A stretch of 64,000 bases of DNA from Lamellibrachia satsuma (Eukaryota; Annelida; Polychaeta; Sabellida; Siboglinidae), in NCBI GenBank assembly GCA_033239005.1, contig BSQZ01000033.1, forward strand, positions 6,221,001 to 6,285,000. Reading direction: 5' to 3'. Positions 33,260 through 46,600 of the stretch are shown piece by piece. The position numbers were made by a program, and so were the translations under genes. The notes under the pieces were generated by a model, which made no database searches, was not told the DNA's origin, and was given only the letters and a program-made list of their open reading frames with translations. Numbering within the stretch: position 1 is the stretch's first letter; the number at the start of each line of letters is the position of its first letter.

Positions 33260-34575
33260 ATGTTTTTTGTACACAATTTTAATGACGCTTTGTGTTTAGC
33301 AGCTGATGAAGCAGCCATCATGTAGTTAACAATGGCATACATACAGGGATGTATACAACATGAAAATAAAAACTAGATGAGTCTCCCAACAATTGCATTG
33401 CATTCTGTAGATTAGCACAGCATCCAACTTTATTAGACAATATCAACACTATCTTGCTCAGGTACTGGACAAATTACATTTTAGTGTGATCATAAAATCA
33501 TAGCTTGTCAAACACATTGCTGAAGCCACAATTTCTGACTGTTGACATAAACTGTTAATATCAAAGTAGAATGACTGAAAAGTGAGCTGACAGACAGAAA
33601 GGTTGCTAATTTGTAAACCAATAACGGCTACACTTTGTGTAAGTATGTGTTTCATATTATTTAGATCTCCAACGAAGGCATGTACCTAGATCTACGGACA
33701 AGTCTAAAACAGCATTAATATCCTACACAAATGATATCTAAACATGTTACTGGATGCATACAGCAGTGAAAGACATCAAGGCAACGCAGCAACAGATTCT
33801 TAATGGCATATACAACAGCCTTCACTAATACTGCATAGTTGTGGAAACTTTTTACAAACGTAAACATAATGAAGTAACATTATAGTTACATCTATTAGCA
33901 CCTAACATAGTGTGTTGCCACACGCATTCTATCTATGTACTTATAATAAATTACATAACATTTCTAAAATCCTACAAAAAACTTGTGAAAGCAATACTTG
34001 GCAGACATTTTGATTTAATACAAAAGTGATATAACATGATATGCATTATAACTATGGAGCACCTATCCTAGTAGCCCACACAGCCACTCATGCCTAGGGC
34101 ATGTCATCAACATTACCACTTTTGATAAAACCATGTTTTAACAAGATCACACTTTCTAATAATACCTGAGTATTGCACTGCAGCCTTGGCCACTATACAG
34201 CAAAATGATATGTTACATTTTTTCTTGCTTCAACTGCTTACACTATTTTGGAATCACAAGAATAAAACATGACATAATTTGTTTCATTTGTCAGGACATA
34301 CGCAAGCAACTTGTACCCGTTATACAATATCTGACATTTGTACTCCAGAGACCATTCTGTCTAACATTACTCTAGCAGACTACCCTGATCCCTGGGAGAT
34401 CAATCAGCAATCATGCTCCATTCCTCACAGATAACATGACGTAATTTAACATCCACAACCAATACTGTGTATACTACAGCCAATACTGTGTATACTACAG
34501 CCAATACTGTGTATACTACAGCCAATACTGCGTATCAATACAAAGCAGGCTGCCAGGAAGAACTATTTTGGATAC
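32420..34575. other. Intergenic stretch without recognisable gene
   Basis: Contains a (TA)n tract at 33207-33256 and a triplicated GCCAATACTGTGTATACTACA motif at about 34460-34530. A weak minus-strand RRRPRISWTQ segment near 33175 may be LINE debris. Nothing else supported. Confidence 0.5.
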
Positions 34576-34588
34576 TGGCTTCTGTAAG

Positions 34589-34906
34589 AGGGCAGCCGTG
34601 GCCTAGTGGTTAAGGTGTTGGACTCTAAATTCAAGGGTTGTGAGTTCAAGACCCACACTGGTCACGGTTCGTTTTCGAAGCTTAGGCAATTTCGTTTACC
34701 CTACTTTGCCTCAGTCTACTCAGCTGCAAATGAGTACAAACACTGTTTGGAAGGTACCTGCGATGGACTAGTGTTCCGTCCAGAAGAGTCAGTATAGCTG
34801 CACTCTAAGTTGCTTCGCACTATAGAAACCAGGTTTAAGCACTGGCCATATAAGCCTTCATGGCTTCCTAAGGCGTAATGCCTGGGGGATGACTTTACCT
34901 ACCTAC
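34589..34906 (+). mobile_element. tRNA-derived SINE with 10-bp target duplication
   Basis: The 5' end is tRNA-like: GGCAGCCGTGGCCTAGTGGT holds an A box (TGGCCTAGTGG) and GTGAGTTCAAGACCC a B box, as in RNA polymerase III promoters. The body continues 240 bases and ends in (TACC)n. CTTCTGTAAG occurs immediately before (34579-34588) and after (34907-34916), a perfect target-site duplication. Confidence 0.88.
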
Positions 34907-35068
34907 CTTCTGTAAGTCCAATACATTCTATACTGTCCCCAAGTACAGCACTTAACACAACCAACATTCATGATGTAGAAAATATATTACTTCAAAAATA
35001 ACATTCCAATTCTGCTGACCTGATGCATTGTAAATCTAACCCCTAACTCCGCAAATATTTCATCAATT

Positions 35069-35091
35069 ATACATATTCTAAGTACATACAC

Positions 35092-35170
<79 letters not shown>

Positions 35171-35212
35171 ATTATATATATGTATATGTGTGTATGTACT
35201 TAGAATATGTTG
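35069..35212. repeat. Palindrome with (TA)n centre
   Basis: CATATTCTAAGTACATACACACA at the left is mirrored at the right (ends TGTACTTAGAATATG), arms about 23-24 bp, enclosing about 35 TA units. Confidence 0.9.
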
Positions 35213-35437
35213 GCTGGTAGTTGTTCATCGAGTCTGCATCAAGGTTAGGTTTCTTCAATGGAGGTGTAATCACAGCATGCTGGAAGTTTGCTGGCACGGA
35301 CCCCGACTTGATATTAGCTACAATCATCAACATGTGACTCGAGTCGGGGTCTGTGCCAGCAAACTTCCAACATGCTGTGATTACACCTCCATTGAAGAAA
35401 CCTAACCTTGATCCAGACTAGATGAAAAACTACCAGC
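35212..35437. repeat. 98-bp inverted repeat at the 5' end of a LINE
   Basis: The left arm (35212-35310) is the reverse complement of the right arm (about 35340-35437) with few mismatches (for example GTCGGGGTCYGTGCCAGCAA). The spacer is about 30-37 bases. The right arm is the start of the LINE copy that follows, so its 5' end has been duplicated in inverse orientation. Confidence 0.9.
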
Positions 35438-36310
35438 CAATATCAAACTTGTCATTTGTGTCAAAGTTACTGGAGCGCCACGTAGCAGTCCGACTTCGCC
35501 AGCACCTTGACAACAACGTGTTGGATACTTCCTAAAGTGCAAACAGGCAACACCACAGTACTGAGACAATCTGAATTTTCTTGACAGAAGGAAAGGTGTG
35601 CTGGCAGTGATGAGTGCGGTGTTTGACACCGTTGACCACTCGATGTTAATCAGCCAGTTGCGCAGCATAGGCATTCAAGGCACTGCACTGAAATGGCTGG
35701 AGTTATACATGTCGAACAGAACCCAGACAGTATGCATTGGTGGCAACTCCCAGATACTGTTGATCGAATTTGGCATCCCACAAGGGTCTGTGCTGGGCCT
35801 AATTCTTTTCTCCATTTACACTTTGCCAATGGGTGTTATCTTCAGGAAGCATAATCTACATTACCATCTTTGTGCAGATGACACTCAACTGTATGTCGGT
35901 CTGAGTGGAACGCGGGATGGAGAAGCTACTGATGCGGTTGATCGCATCGACTGATCACAATCTCCTGCTGAATGATAAAAAGACCGAGGCTATTATCATC
36001 ACGGCACCAAATTGTAAACACCTGCTTCCCGTTCGTTGGCGGGTCCAGTATAAACTGCTAGTCCTCGTATTTACCACCTTGCATGGCCTTGCACAAGGGT
36101 ATATCCGAGATCTTGTAACACCCTACTCGCCCACCAGCAACCTTCGATTTGCTGATCTGCACCTGCTGTGCTACAACCTAGAGGGCTATGGCAAGTGAGC
36201 TTTCTTGGTGTCAGGACCTACACTTTGGAACTCTGCCCGAAAACATGCGACAAACAGACAATCTGCCTAAGTTCAAGACTCCTTAAAACTCATTTATTTA
36301 AGCTGGCTTA
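35340..36310 (+). mobile_element. LINE fragment (CR1/Rex-like family B)
   Basis: Frames carry YQ(P)ISNLS.V.KLLERHVAVRL-type sequence, then FDTVDHSMLISQLRSIGI, FGIPQGSVLGLILFSIY, HLCADDTQLYVGLSG (catalytic ADD), LLLNDKKTEAIIITAP and LLVLVFTTLHGLAQGYIRDL. Truncated and frameshifted; followed by AT-rich sequence. Confidence 0.88.
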
Positions 36311-37652
36311 CTTCCACCGAGGAACTGTGCTTTAACAAAAAATTTTATGAACACATTTTATATTTTTATTTATTTACTATGTATTTATTATTTTATATAT
36401 TTTAATTAATTTTAATATATTATAACAATTTATTTAATAATTTTAATATTTCAGTCACTTCACCATGTATTTTAGATACATAATATAGCTAGTCTATTTA
36501 AGCATAGTCTAAAATTACGTTTACTGATATATATATATTTATATATATATATACATATTTTTTTTCTTAAACTTTTCTTGTACATCTTATAATGTGTGTA
36601 TGCGCCTATGAACGGGCTGGTCCCGGATATATGGCGCAATATAAAAGTTAGTAATAATAATATCATATATATATATGTACATACACATACCTGTGTAGGT
36701 GAATGAGTTTTCATGAACATCATTCTTCAAGAATCCACGCAGTGTCACAATATACCATGTTGATGCAGATACTCACTGATGGATTCAAATGCATTGCATT
36801 TACAATTAAATATATAACAAATTATTTATCAACACACTGGCAACTCAATCAAATTGTTGATGAAATGTTTTGTAGTTGCAGGTATTTGCATGTACCGTAG
36901 ATTGGCATTTTGCATGTAGATCAATTTGAAACATTCCACATATCTAGTATTTTTTACTATCACAGCATAACACCTGCAGATACATAACTACAACTCATCA
37001 TGCTAAATTAGAGCTGGGACAAACCTCATACATAAACGCTTATTTAAGTTTGTGCGTGATCACTGCATTGTGTATCACTAGCATTGACATAACCAATGAA
37101 CCAGATGAGCCATCAAATGGATGGATAATAACACAGAATGGTCAAAACTATCCATATCAGAAGTACTGTTGCCAGAAGCCTGACAAAATTGAAGGCGAGG
37201 TGTGGCAGTCATCCAGAGCTACTTCTATGTGCACTCACAATATGGAGGTCAAGTAAATAACGATGCCTGGCAGATATTGTGGCTATTTAAATTTGCTTAA
37301 AATCTCATTATTTTTTTATTGAATTTTTATAAAAACTGATTACATATGTTTCAGGGGCTTTCGTTCTGTCAGTGTGTTACCTGCACAGATTTGAGTAATT
37401 ACTCAATACAAATCATCAACTCTTTCAGTCTGTACACAAACAAGTATTAACGATGTTAGCGCTACCCATATAGCTCAATCTTTTAGCCTTTGAGATTACC
37501 AAAGCAAATAAATTATTATAATTGTTCTATTATATAGATTTCTAGGGGTTTCATCAGTAGGGATTCCCCTGCTGGGTCTCTGTAGTGTGGGAGTCTTGTG
37601 ATTTGTGTCATTGGCTCTATCTCCTACATACCTTTGTGCTTGCTACACCCTA
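36310..37652. other. Intergenic AT-rich stretch 3' of XYLT
   Basis: No gene recognised. Short (TA)n runs at 36525-36550 and 36670. On the minus strand an AATAAA lies at about 37314-37320, roughly 335 bases past the XYLT stop codon, and could be its polyadenylation signal. Confidence 0.4.
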
Positions 37653-38318
37653 CTACCTCAATAACTTGCCAGTACTCACATCTATACCGGTGATCTCGGA
37701 CTTGAGATCAGGGTACTTTGAGCTCCAGTACGTTGTCTTGCACTGTGCAACTTCAGCACAAGACGGCAGTGCTGAATCACCACAACAAGTGTCAACAACT
37801 GTCCACGTCTTACTGGCTAAACTATCTATCCAAGCCAACAGTGACGTGCCTGTCTTGACTTCGTTCAGTTGAGATGTTCTTACTGCAAGTTTTGTGTTGA
37901 TCAAATGAAGCTGTTTGCGCATGTGACTGAAGTCTTCATTGGTGTATAGATTTGCTGGTCCATGATGCGAGGCTACAGCTGCCGAGTCAGTAATGGGTTT
38001 ACCTTCAGAGTGAGACAGTGGAGTGACAAGAAAGTCTGTCTCCGTGACAACGTCTGTGGAGTAGAGCAGTTTGACAGTCCACATTCCCGGGCGTAGCGGT
38101 TTGTTTAACTGTGGCTTGTGATGGCCAACGTGCTCACTTTCAGCCACTGTCACATCGTATGATGCAGCAACAACATGGGCAGGGTCAACATAGACGACTG
38201 TCACCTTGCCCGTTGATCCAGGACCCCAGGAGTGGCGCAGACCTATGTCACTATATGGACCGATGAGGCTGCCAAAGTTGCGGAAGATTTCTTCTTTTGG
38301 GTCAAATTTTGTCCCCAC
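37653..38318 (-). CDS. XYLT: XYLT exon 11 (last): C-terminal domain and stop
   Basis: Codons 615-835 and [95 protein letters not shown] and GKLLR. It matches the XylT C-terminal domain throughout. Acceptor TTTATTTAG|GTGGGG. Confidence 0.95.
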   Translation of the reverse strand: MGTKFDPKEEIFRNFGSLIGPYSDIGLRHSWGPGSTGKVTVVYVDPAHVVAASYDVTVAESEHVGHHKPQLNKPLRPGMWTVKLLYSTDVVTETDFLVTPLSHSEGKPITDSAAVASHHGPANLYTNEDFSHMRKQLHLINTKLAVRTSQLNEVKTGTSLLAWIDSLASKTWTVVDTCCGDSALPSCAEVAQCKTTYWSSKYPDLKSEITGIDVSTGKLLR

Positions 38319-40512
38319 CTAAATAAAAAAAGAAGTACTATTGGCTGCGTCATACGCTATTACAGACAATGAATTATTCATTTAAATACAAAAGGTGAGA
38401 TAATCACACTTATTTCAGTAGCTAAATCTATCATGATTTGATTATCACAAAAACGTTTGTTGAATGAAAATTTAAATGAATAATCATGGTGTCAGATTCA
38501 GGTAACTCAATACCTTCTCTGTTTTCATGTACAAGCTGAAACCAGTCAACATTTCCCTACCTGTTTGGTTAAACATAATCACTTGAAACTTCTCATAGTA
38601 TACCATGTCCTGTTCCATACCTATAGAGCAGTTTTTGGGAAATACTGCCTGTTTTCCCAATATAAGCCATTGAATGTAAGCCGATGTACCCAAAAATCAT
38701 AAAAAAAGTTTTATCAATAATGAAAAATCCACCCTATAGATACACCTTAGAGTTGTATAAGGCCACTGCATATCAAATTTGAAGCATCTATGACAAGTAG
38801 TTTCCAAATGAAGCTTGTCCCATTTAAAATTCAAGATGGCTGCCATACCTTGGAAAAATGTGTTGAAAAAAAATTCACAGTATCAATTTTGATACCCCTT
38901 ACAATCTCTGAAAGTTTCATTTGCCTAAGTTAAAAAATTAACAAGGTTATTTTTCTATTTATAATATAACATTACTAACTCAATTGTAATGTGCTGCTTT
39001 GTTTGTTTGTTGTGTTGTTGAAATAAACTTAATTCATTCATTCATGTGCAAAAACAAACACCTATCATAATGACACATTTACTCACCTCAATATATTTGA
39101 GTCGTTGGATTAACCCCACTGGTTTCAGGATGCGGTAGGAACTACGTGGCTGAAGAAATGCCTCTACCACATGTAACGTCTTGTCCACTGTATTTATTAC
39201 TTCAAAGTTAACAAGGAGGCCCTGGAAGATGTCCAGATGATTGTAGATGTGGGCTTCAAGGAGTTTCCCTGCACTGAGGAGGCAGGGAGTGCTGGAGTGA
39301 GCGAGACTGTTGACAGAGAGCCGAATGAAGGAGTGATAGAGTGTGAGGTAGGCGTCGTCACAGGCTGTCTCTGTGTCCTCGTGGTGGAACTCATTCTGCC
39401 AATACGAGTTCATCCCAGCGACGTCTGCAACAGCAACGTTGACACAGGTTTCACACGGCAGAAGAAACAGCATTTATGTCACATGTCATCTTCAAAATTC
39501 AACCTCTCTGCCTAATACGCAAGAGTCTGTTGATCAGCAGTAGTGTCATCATTTGAAGTAACTTTGACACAGTTGTATGCCTGGTAATGTGGCAGCTAAC
39601 ATTACGTGACAGGCAGCTTTGGAATTATGTTATAAAAGACAATAATGTGCCTACCTGACCAGATGATTAGCAGTGACTATGAAAACAAATGATCTATTCC
39701 CCAGCAAGCAACGTTTGCTAAAGCCAGTCAGACAAAGTTTAAATTTTTTGGTTGACCAATTTAATTATTAAGTCAACAACGAAAATTCATTGCACTAACA
39801 ATAATACCTAATGCTAAAACATTATGTCAATTAGTTAATTTATAATTAGCACAAGCACCACTGTAATACGTTTATAAGTGAATTGTGAATGCTATTTTGT
39901 ATTTAATGTTTTACTTATATTGCATTTATTTAGTTTGAGAAGGACATAGCACCTTATAAGTCGTATGACTTCAGCTGTGTCCCTTCAGCAGCAGCAGCAC
40001 ACCATACTATGCACCTGTATTATGTTGTTGTTGTTGAATAAACTTTCACAAACACACAAAACAGAAAATTTATAGCAAAGACTTCTATTACAGTTTAACA
40101 TATTTTAATAAGTAGTTTGTTGTATTTGTATTTCTCTGAAGCCATACAGAGAAACTATAAGTAAATAAAAATATGTGGTTATGTATTTAACAATCTATGT
40201 GAGAGTGACAGCTCAGCATATAACAACTCGTACAGGATTTTAAATAGGCTGCTTATGAGACGCAGTGGCAGCCACATGTTTGCTGCGGCCAATGTCAACT
40301 CTTGTAAATGCGTCACCAGAAAGGATATTTATAGTTTAATGACTAGGATTGACAAGTCACTGAATCCAATTATTCAGGCCATTGCAATTTGAGACAACTA
40401 TTGTATGTAAAAATTGAGAATTCACATATTGCATCTTTGTATAATCTCTAAATATACTGTTTTTTATATATTTATTTTATATAAACAAACTGCTGATTGT
40501 CTGAAACCAAAA

Positions 40513-40560
<48 letters not shown>

Positions 40561-40571
40561 TTTTGTTTCAG

Positions 40572-40609
<38 letters not shown>

Positions 40610-43600
40610 ATTATTGCACAACATGAGTGTACATTTGAACATTTTTAGTTAACATAATTCTTACATGTATTTTTTATGCTCAACATGTGTGTTTATATAC
40701 ACATATATTTGTCTACCTGTATTTTATGTATATCTATGGATTTTTGACTGAATTCAAACATTATTACTATTATATGAAATTGACAGAAAACAATTTGTAA
40801 TCAGACAATTTCCCCGCCCACATTTCTTCTGAAAGCTGATCATTTCAGACAATATTTCATACGTTACACCTACATTTATCATTGTCGCCAGATATGTACT
40901 TCTCAACTTCATTAATCACCTCGTGGTTCACAACTGCCTCAAACTTGCGAGCAAAGAAGATAGGTTTGCTTCGTGTCATCTGAAAACACAGAACTATTCA
41001 TGAACATTGACTGCCTGAAGTTGTGTGTAACACAAGAACTGTGCGTGAATATTGCCCCTGAAACAACAAAACTGTATACAAACATTCACTGCAACAAACT
41101 GCATGAATATTTATTGAAGTATTTATTCATGAACATAGCCCAGTTACCTGAAATACCAGAACTGTGCATGAACATCGGCTGGTGTATTGGTGACAACCAT
41201 CAGAACCATGCATGAACTTTTAAGGGTGTATGCAACAAGGCAAATATGACTTTGCATAAACATTTTCCAAAACATTCTTCCACTGTGTTTGTAGCAATGT
41301 AACAATGCCAGAATACCGACTGATGTTCTGTAACACCATAACTGTGTGCAGAATGCTGAGGGTCTGTAACAACAGTAGTATTCATGAACACTGCCCAGAA
41401 ACACTTGTAACGCCACAAGTGTGCAGAAATGTGTCACTGCACGAACACTGACTGGTGAATTCATGACAAAAGAATAGACAACACTGCATGAAACTGTCTG
41501 AGACACATCACAACTGTGCACGAAACTGTCTGAGACACATTACAACTGTGCATGAAAATCAACAGAGTTTGTGAAAACATTTGTCAAGATTATGCAATTT
41601 TTTACTTTACACAACTATGGAGTTAACTTACTTTCAACGTTTCAACAACCTTCAGTTGTGTTCTTCAAGATATGAAGAACTAAATCACACAATTCAATTC
41701 CAGAAGAGGACAACCAAAGGTGGTTGAAACGTCAAAAGTAAGTTACCTTCATAGTTGTGTCAAGAAAAAAATTTCATGATCAACAGATTTGTTGGAACAA
41801 TAAAACTGAGCATAGATGCCACCCAAAGGTGTCTGAAACAAAAGAAATGTGCATGAACTCTGCCTCGATTGGCTCATACCAACACAGCTGTGTACGGAGT
41901 TGGCCCTCATGCCTGTAACAACAAAACTGTTCATGAACACGGCTTTGAGGAGAGATATATCAAACAATCTGTACATGAATACTGGCCTCATTCAATCATC
42001 ACAAAACAAAAAAGTTTCCTGAGTTGCCTATAATAATACCATTAAACTTTGCCTGAGATGCCCGTCACATAAGAACTGTTCATGAACGTTATCATGAACG
42101 TTACCATGAACATAACAAAGAACTGCTAAATTTGGATTTAGGAAATTTAGTCTGAAAGGGTTAAACAATCAGCAGATATTGTTCCATTTATTTATCGTTT
42201 TCAGTTTTCAGTATTCTCATGCCCAATCTACACTGCTCCTTCAGTAACACTTCTTCGTGCCATCTAGTTCAATGTGTCTGCAAAAATTTGATAAACAAGA
42301 GAAATTAAATTATTGAGACTGGATAACAGATGTCTACATGCACGGTTTAGACAAACTAGAAAAACATTTTAAGCAGTGAGCAAGCAACGTAGCGTTAGTT
42401 GTGCTCAGACTTGCCATGATCTTCTTCATGTCGCTAGGCTTGAAGTCATTAGGTGAACAGCCGCACCAGTCGACAATGTGTTTGTACTGACACTTGCAGC
42501 CTTGGTGACGCCGCCAGTTGGTCAGGTGTAGGTTGTTGTTGACGATTGTTGTGCAGTAGACACTGTTGTGTAGCACTGTGTGGAAGAATGACTGAAACAA
42601 TACACAAAATGTCTGCAGGATATGATAAGAGTAGTTTTTGCTAGTCACAAGAATTTACAACGTTTTGAGATTTCGCTGGATCTCATGTTAAATACGTCAT
42701 TTGTGGGATATATCGGTCACTGCAGTATAAATGTCTGAGAAAGTAAACTGTTTTGAAGAAAAATTATCAATAAATAGGTTTTTGAGACATATTTCTGTAT
42801 AGAATAATAGTCATGTGACTAGTGTGACACATCAATGACTGTTGATGTAAATATATGCCATATTTCACTTTATCAGAAAAAAAATGTATAGAACTATTCA
42901 TAACAGTCACCACAGGAAAGTTAATGAACTGCCCTGTAATGTTTACACATCACATCTTACCATACAAAGAGGCTTTTCGAACATGCAGTATCAAATTCCA
43001 TCAATGGGGGTTTCTTTGCGAACTGTGTTTTCATTATTCGATAATCGTACGTATTTCACTCAAAATAACTTTTCTTCTAACGATTTATTTGCACTCAATC
43101 GAACATCACTTGAAATACAATAAGACACTAAGTTACGTAACTACAATGGGGACTTGTATTTACTGCTAGGGTCTTGGTGCATCTAGACAATCACTAAATT
43201 CCTATAACTATCACAAGTATCCATGGGTGTACTTGACTAACCTCGGCAGGCAAGAGGCTGTACTTCCAGTACTGTTTGAGGCCGGACAGGAGAGCGTCAT
43301 CAGAAGTGACAAGATACTGGCAGAAGTCTCGGCTGAGTGACACCCAGTCACTGCCTCCGTCCACCCTGATGCCATTGGGGAGTTGCCGGTCTCCCACCCT
43401 CCACATGTGGGTGTCACACTCCACAAACAACTTGCCCAACCCCTGCTTCCGGATGAACCTGGCAGATCATGCATCAAATAGACATTGCTAATAATATCCA
43501 CCTTATAGATTGTAGATCAAAAACTTTAAACCTCCAAGTAATTTTCTGGATATCCTTGCATTAAGGCGAGACACAGCAGGTGAAATGGCATATTTAAAAA

Positions 43601-46600
43601 TTACTGAAAATGTTTCCGTTGTATTTTGATAGTTTTATGTTTACTATCCATAAAGTTCACTTTAATAACATTTTGCTTTTTTCAAGTAATAAATCTTGTT
43701 ATTCAATTTTCATGGCCATTTTCTTGAAACCATGTTGTTCACATTTAGCAGAAAGATATCCCTGAAGTAATTATGCCAGCCAAATAATGTCTTGAGTGTT
43801 GTATTCAGCTTATTATTATTCACACAGTATGCACAGAAAACATTATCAAAGTATCAAACAATTTGAAAGTTATGTATCTGTTCTCAAATGAGAAATTTTT
43901 TTTATGGAAAAATGTTTTCTCTCTCAGTAATTTCTGTTTTTATGCCAGAATGTATACTGAAGATAGATTTACCAATGTTTTCAAAATTATGGCCATTTCA
44001 TTTGTTACCATGGAAACGGGGGGATGGCAGAAAAAAGTCAGTATATTTCCTAAGTATATTCTCTACAGATTGGGCAGAAAAAACTGCAAAAAAATCCTAT
44101 CAAGAAGCCAGATCTCCTTTTAAGACATCTGAAAAGCCTATTGTAAAATAATGATGCCTGAATAGTGCATAAAACCATTTCAAAATCATATTCAAAATAT
44201 GTCGTTCATAATATTATTGCCAAAGTTGCTGCCCCTACCTGCCTGTGCCTGTGCCATGAGACTTGACAAAGTTTTTGTCTCGGTGTAGGGTTAAGTAGGT
44301 CACAAGTTCCTCCAGTGGCCTGAAACACACATGGTGGTAATCCAAATTTATTTGTGGATCACTACATTTAGAATATAAAATTAAATCCATTTCCAATGTG
44401 CGGAAGTGGCACGTCTAGATCAATGAACAAATTAGAGAAAATATTACTTAAATCTGTGGTTGTTGGAAAGAACTAAGGTGCATGGTGTTAAAAATGAGGT
44501 GTATGGTGTTACAAATGAGGTGTATGGTGTTATAAATGTCTTAAGTACAATGTAAAACATATATTTTAAACATATACATTTCTATAATTGTAACATTTAC
44601 GAAATTCACTTTAACTGACTAACTGAGAAGTCCACCCAGAGCAAACATGTCATGACTGGAGAGAAGAAAGCATGCGACTCACTTGATGGGGAAGTCAGAC
44701 TCGCTGAGGTTCAGGAAGAAGTTCCATTTCCATTCTTTGATGTTGAGCAGGTCTAACATGCATTGAAGCAACATGGTGAGCAGACTTGCACCGCCCCAGA
44801 TTGATGCAAACCGATGCACTGCCAGATGTATGTTGTCAAATCTCTGACTGAGAGACATCAACTCTCTGAACAAGTACTCTTGTCGCTACAAAGACACAGA
44901 TCTCTGTTTGAGAGATGTCAACTCTGTGACTAAAAGATCTCTCTGACTGAGAGACGTCAACACTGAGTGAGAGACGTCAACTCTCTGACTGAGAGACATC
45001 AACTCCCTGACTGAGAGACATCAACTCTCTGACTGAGAGACGTCAACTCCCTGACTGAGAGACATCAACTCTCTGACTGAGAGACGTTAACTCCCTGACT
45101 GAGAGACGTCAACTCTCTGACTGAGAGACGTCAACTCCCTGACTTAAAGACGTCAACTCCCTGACTGAGAGACATCAGCTCTCTTACTGACACATCAACT
45201 CTGACTGAGAGACATCAACTCTCAGGCTGAGAGATATCAAGTCTGTGACTGAGAGATGTCAACTCTTCGACTGGGAGGTGTCATCTCTCTGACTAAGAGA
45301 CATCTCTGACTGAGATACATCAACTCTATGACTAAGAAATGTCAACTCTGACTTATTTATTGTTCATCAAGATTTTAGATGTGAAACACTACAGGTGTTA
45401 ACAGAACACAGTGAGAGTTATTCCACATGCTAGATACAAGACATTGTTTTAGGAGAACTTACTGCATCAATATGTATGTAGTAGTAGTGGTCTTTGTGGT
45501 AGATAGCCTTAAGTAGACGTTGAATCTGACGCACGGCACGCCCGTTCACTGTCAGTACAAAGACGATGCGAACCTTATCTGCCGACCCTTCTTTCCTGGC
45601 ACTCACAGAAGTTGAAACACTTGGATCCTCTGAAAAATAAGAAGATTACTCTCTACACTTGTTATATATATAACATAACAAGACATTTTTAAAAGAGAAA
45701 TTACATTAAAATCACTGGGTGTTGCTACAGCAGACATTTATTTGAAGTACACAATTTCTAGTATAGTTGCTGTATTTATGCATGGGGTTTCAAAGCTTAA
45801 TACTTTTGAGGAATGATTTCCAATTTGTATGCTTTTATTTAAAAAATAATTTTAACATTTTAATATTAAAACAGCAACACTGAAATTTACAAATATCAGT
45901 TCAAATATCAAAACTTTGATTTGTTTTCAAATAACAGTGACAGTTTTCATAATTACTCCACTTATATAGTGAGCACCCTATTAAAGTGAAACAAGTCATG
46001 GTCTTGGTGCTATTCATCCGAGATAATAAAAACTAACCATGTGCAACTAAAATCAAGAATATCATGCCTGTGGTTTATTCCAGAATGTGTTCTAAAAGTT
46101 GAAAAATCCGGTCATTTCTCCGAATAACCAAAGGTTGACATGTTAACCAGCGCGACTGATAAGAGCATGCAGTTTTATAAAGTCGGGGTGACCTAGACTA
46201 AAGGACGTATTAAGGAAGGCCGGCATACACAGAACCAATGCAAAGTCTCAAACAAACGTGTCATTTTGCCAGAAAGAAGACTAGTTTAGTAAACAAAGGC
46301 CAACATATGTTACAAAGTTTCTTTGTTTTCAGGAATAACATGTGGTGTTCATATCACTAAACTGTGGGCCATCAATTGAGTTGATGACATCAATCACTGC
46401 CCCAGGAAAAGGCGAGCTGAAATTGCCAAAAGAAGCCAAAGTGTGAATATCGAGACTGCTCATGGTGACCCTGATTGACCGAGGGGATTATCAATGCACT
46501 TTGAACTGCCCACAAGTAGTGGGCTGGCAATGAATGGTTGGCCAATATGCTGCTGCTTTTATCAAGTTAACTTTGTGTTGCAAAGTTAGTGCGTTCCTTT

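Noticed and set aside
33019..33342. Minus-strand RRRPRISWTQ segment as a LINE C-terminus
   Set aside because: One short motif resembling the GRPRxxWxD end of some LINEs, without supporting neighbours. Left as unproven.
34589..34670. A functional tRNA gene
   Set aside because: A and B boxes are present but the cloverleaf does not close (no matching acceptor stem) and the sequence runs on into a SINE body with target duplication.
37050..37256. Plus-strand 68-codon frame downstream of XYLT
   Set aside because: No homology recognised; it overlaps the probable XYLT 3' UTR on the other strand.
42855..44151. Plus-strand frames of 80-104 codons in XYLT introns
   Set aside because: No motif, no splice context and a composition like AT-rich intron.
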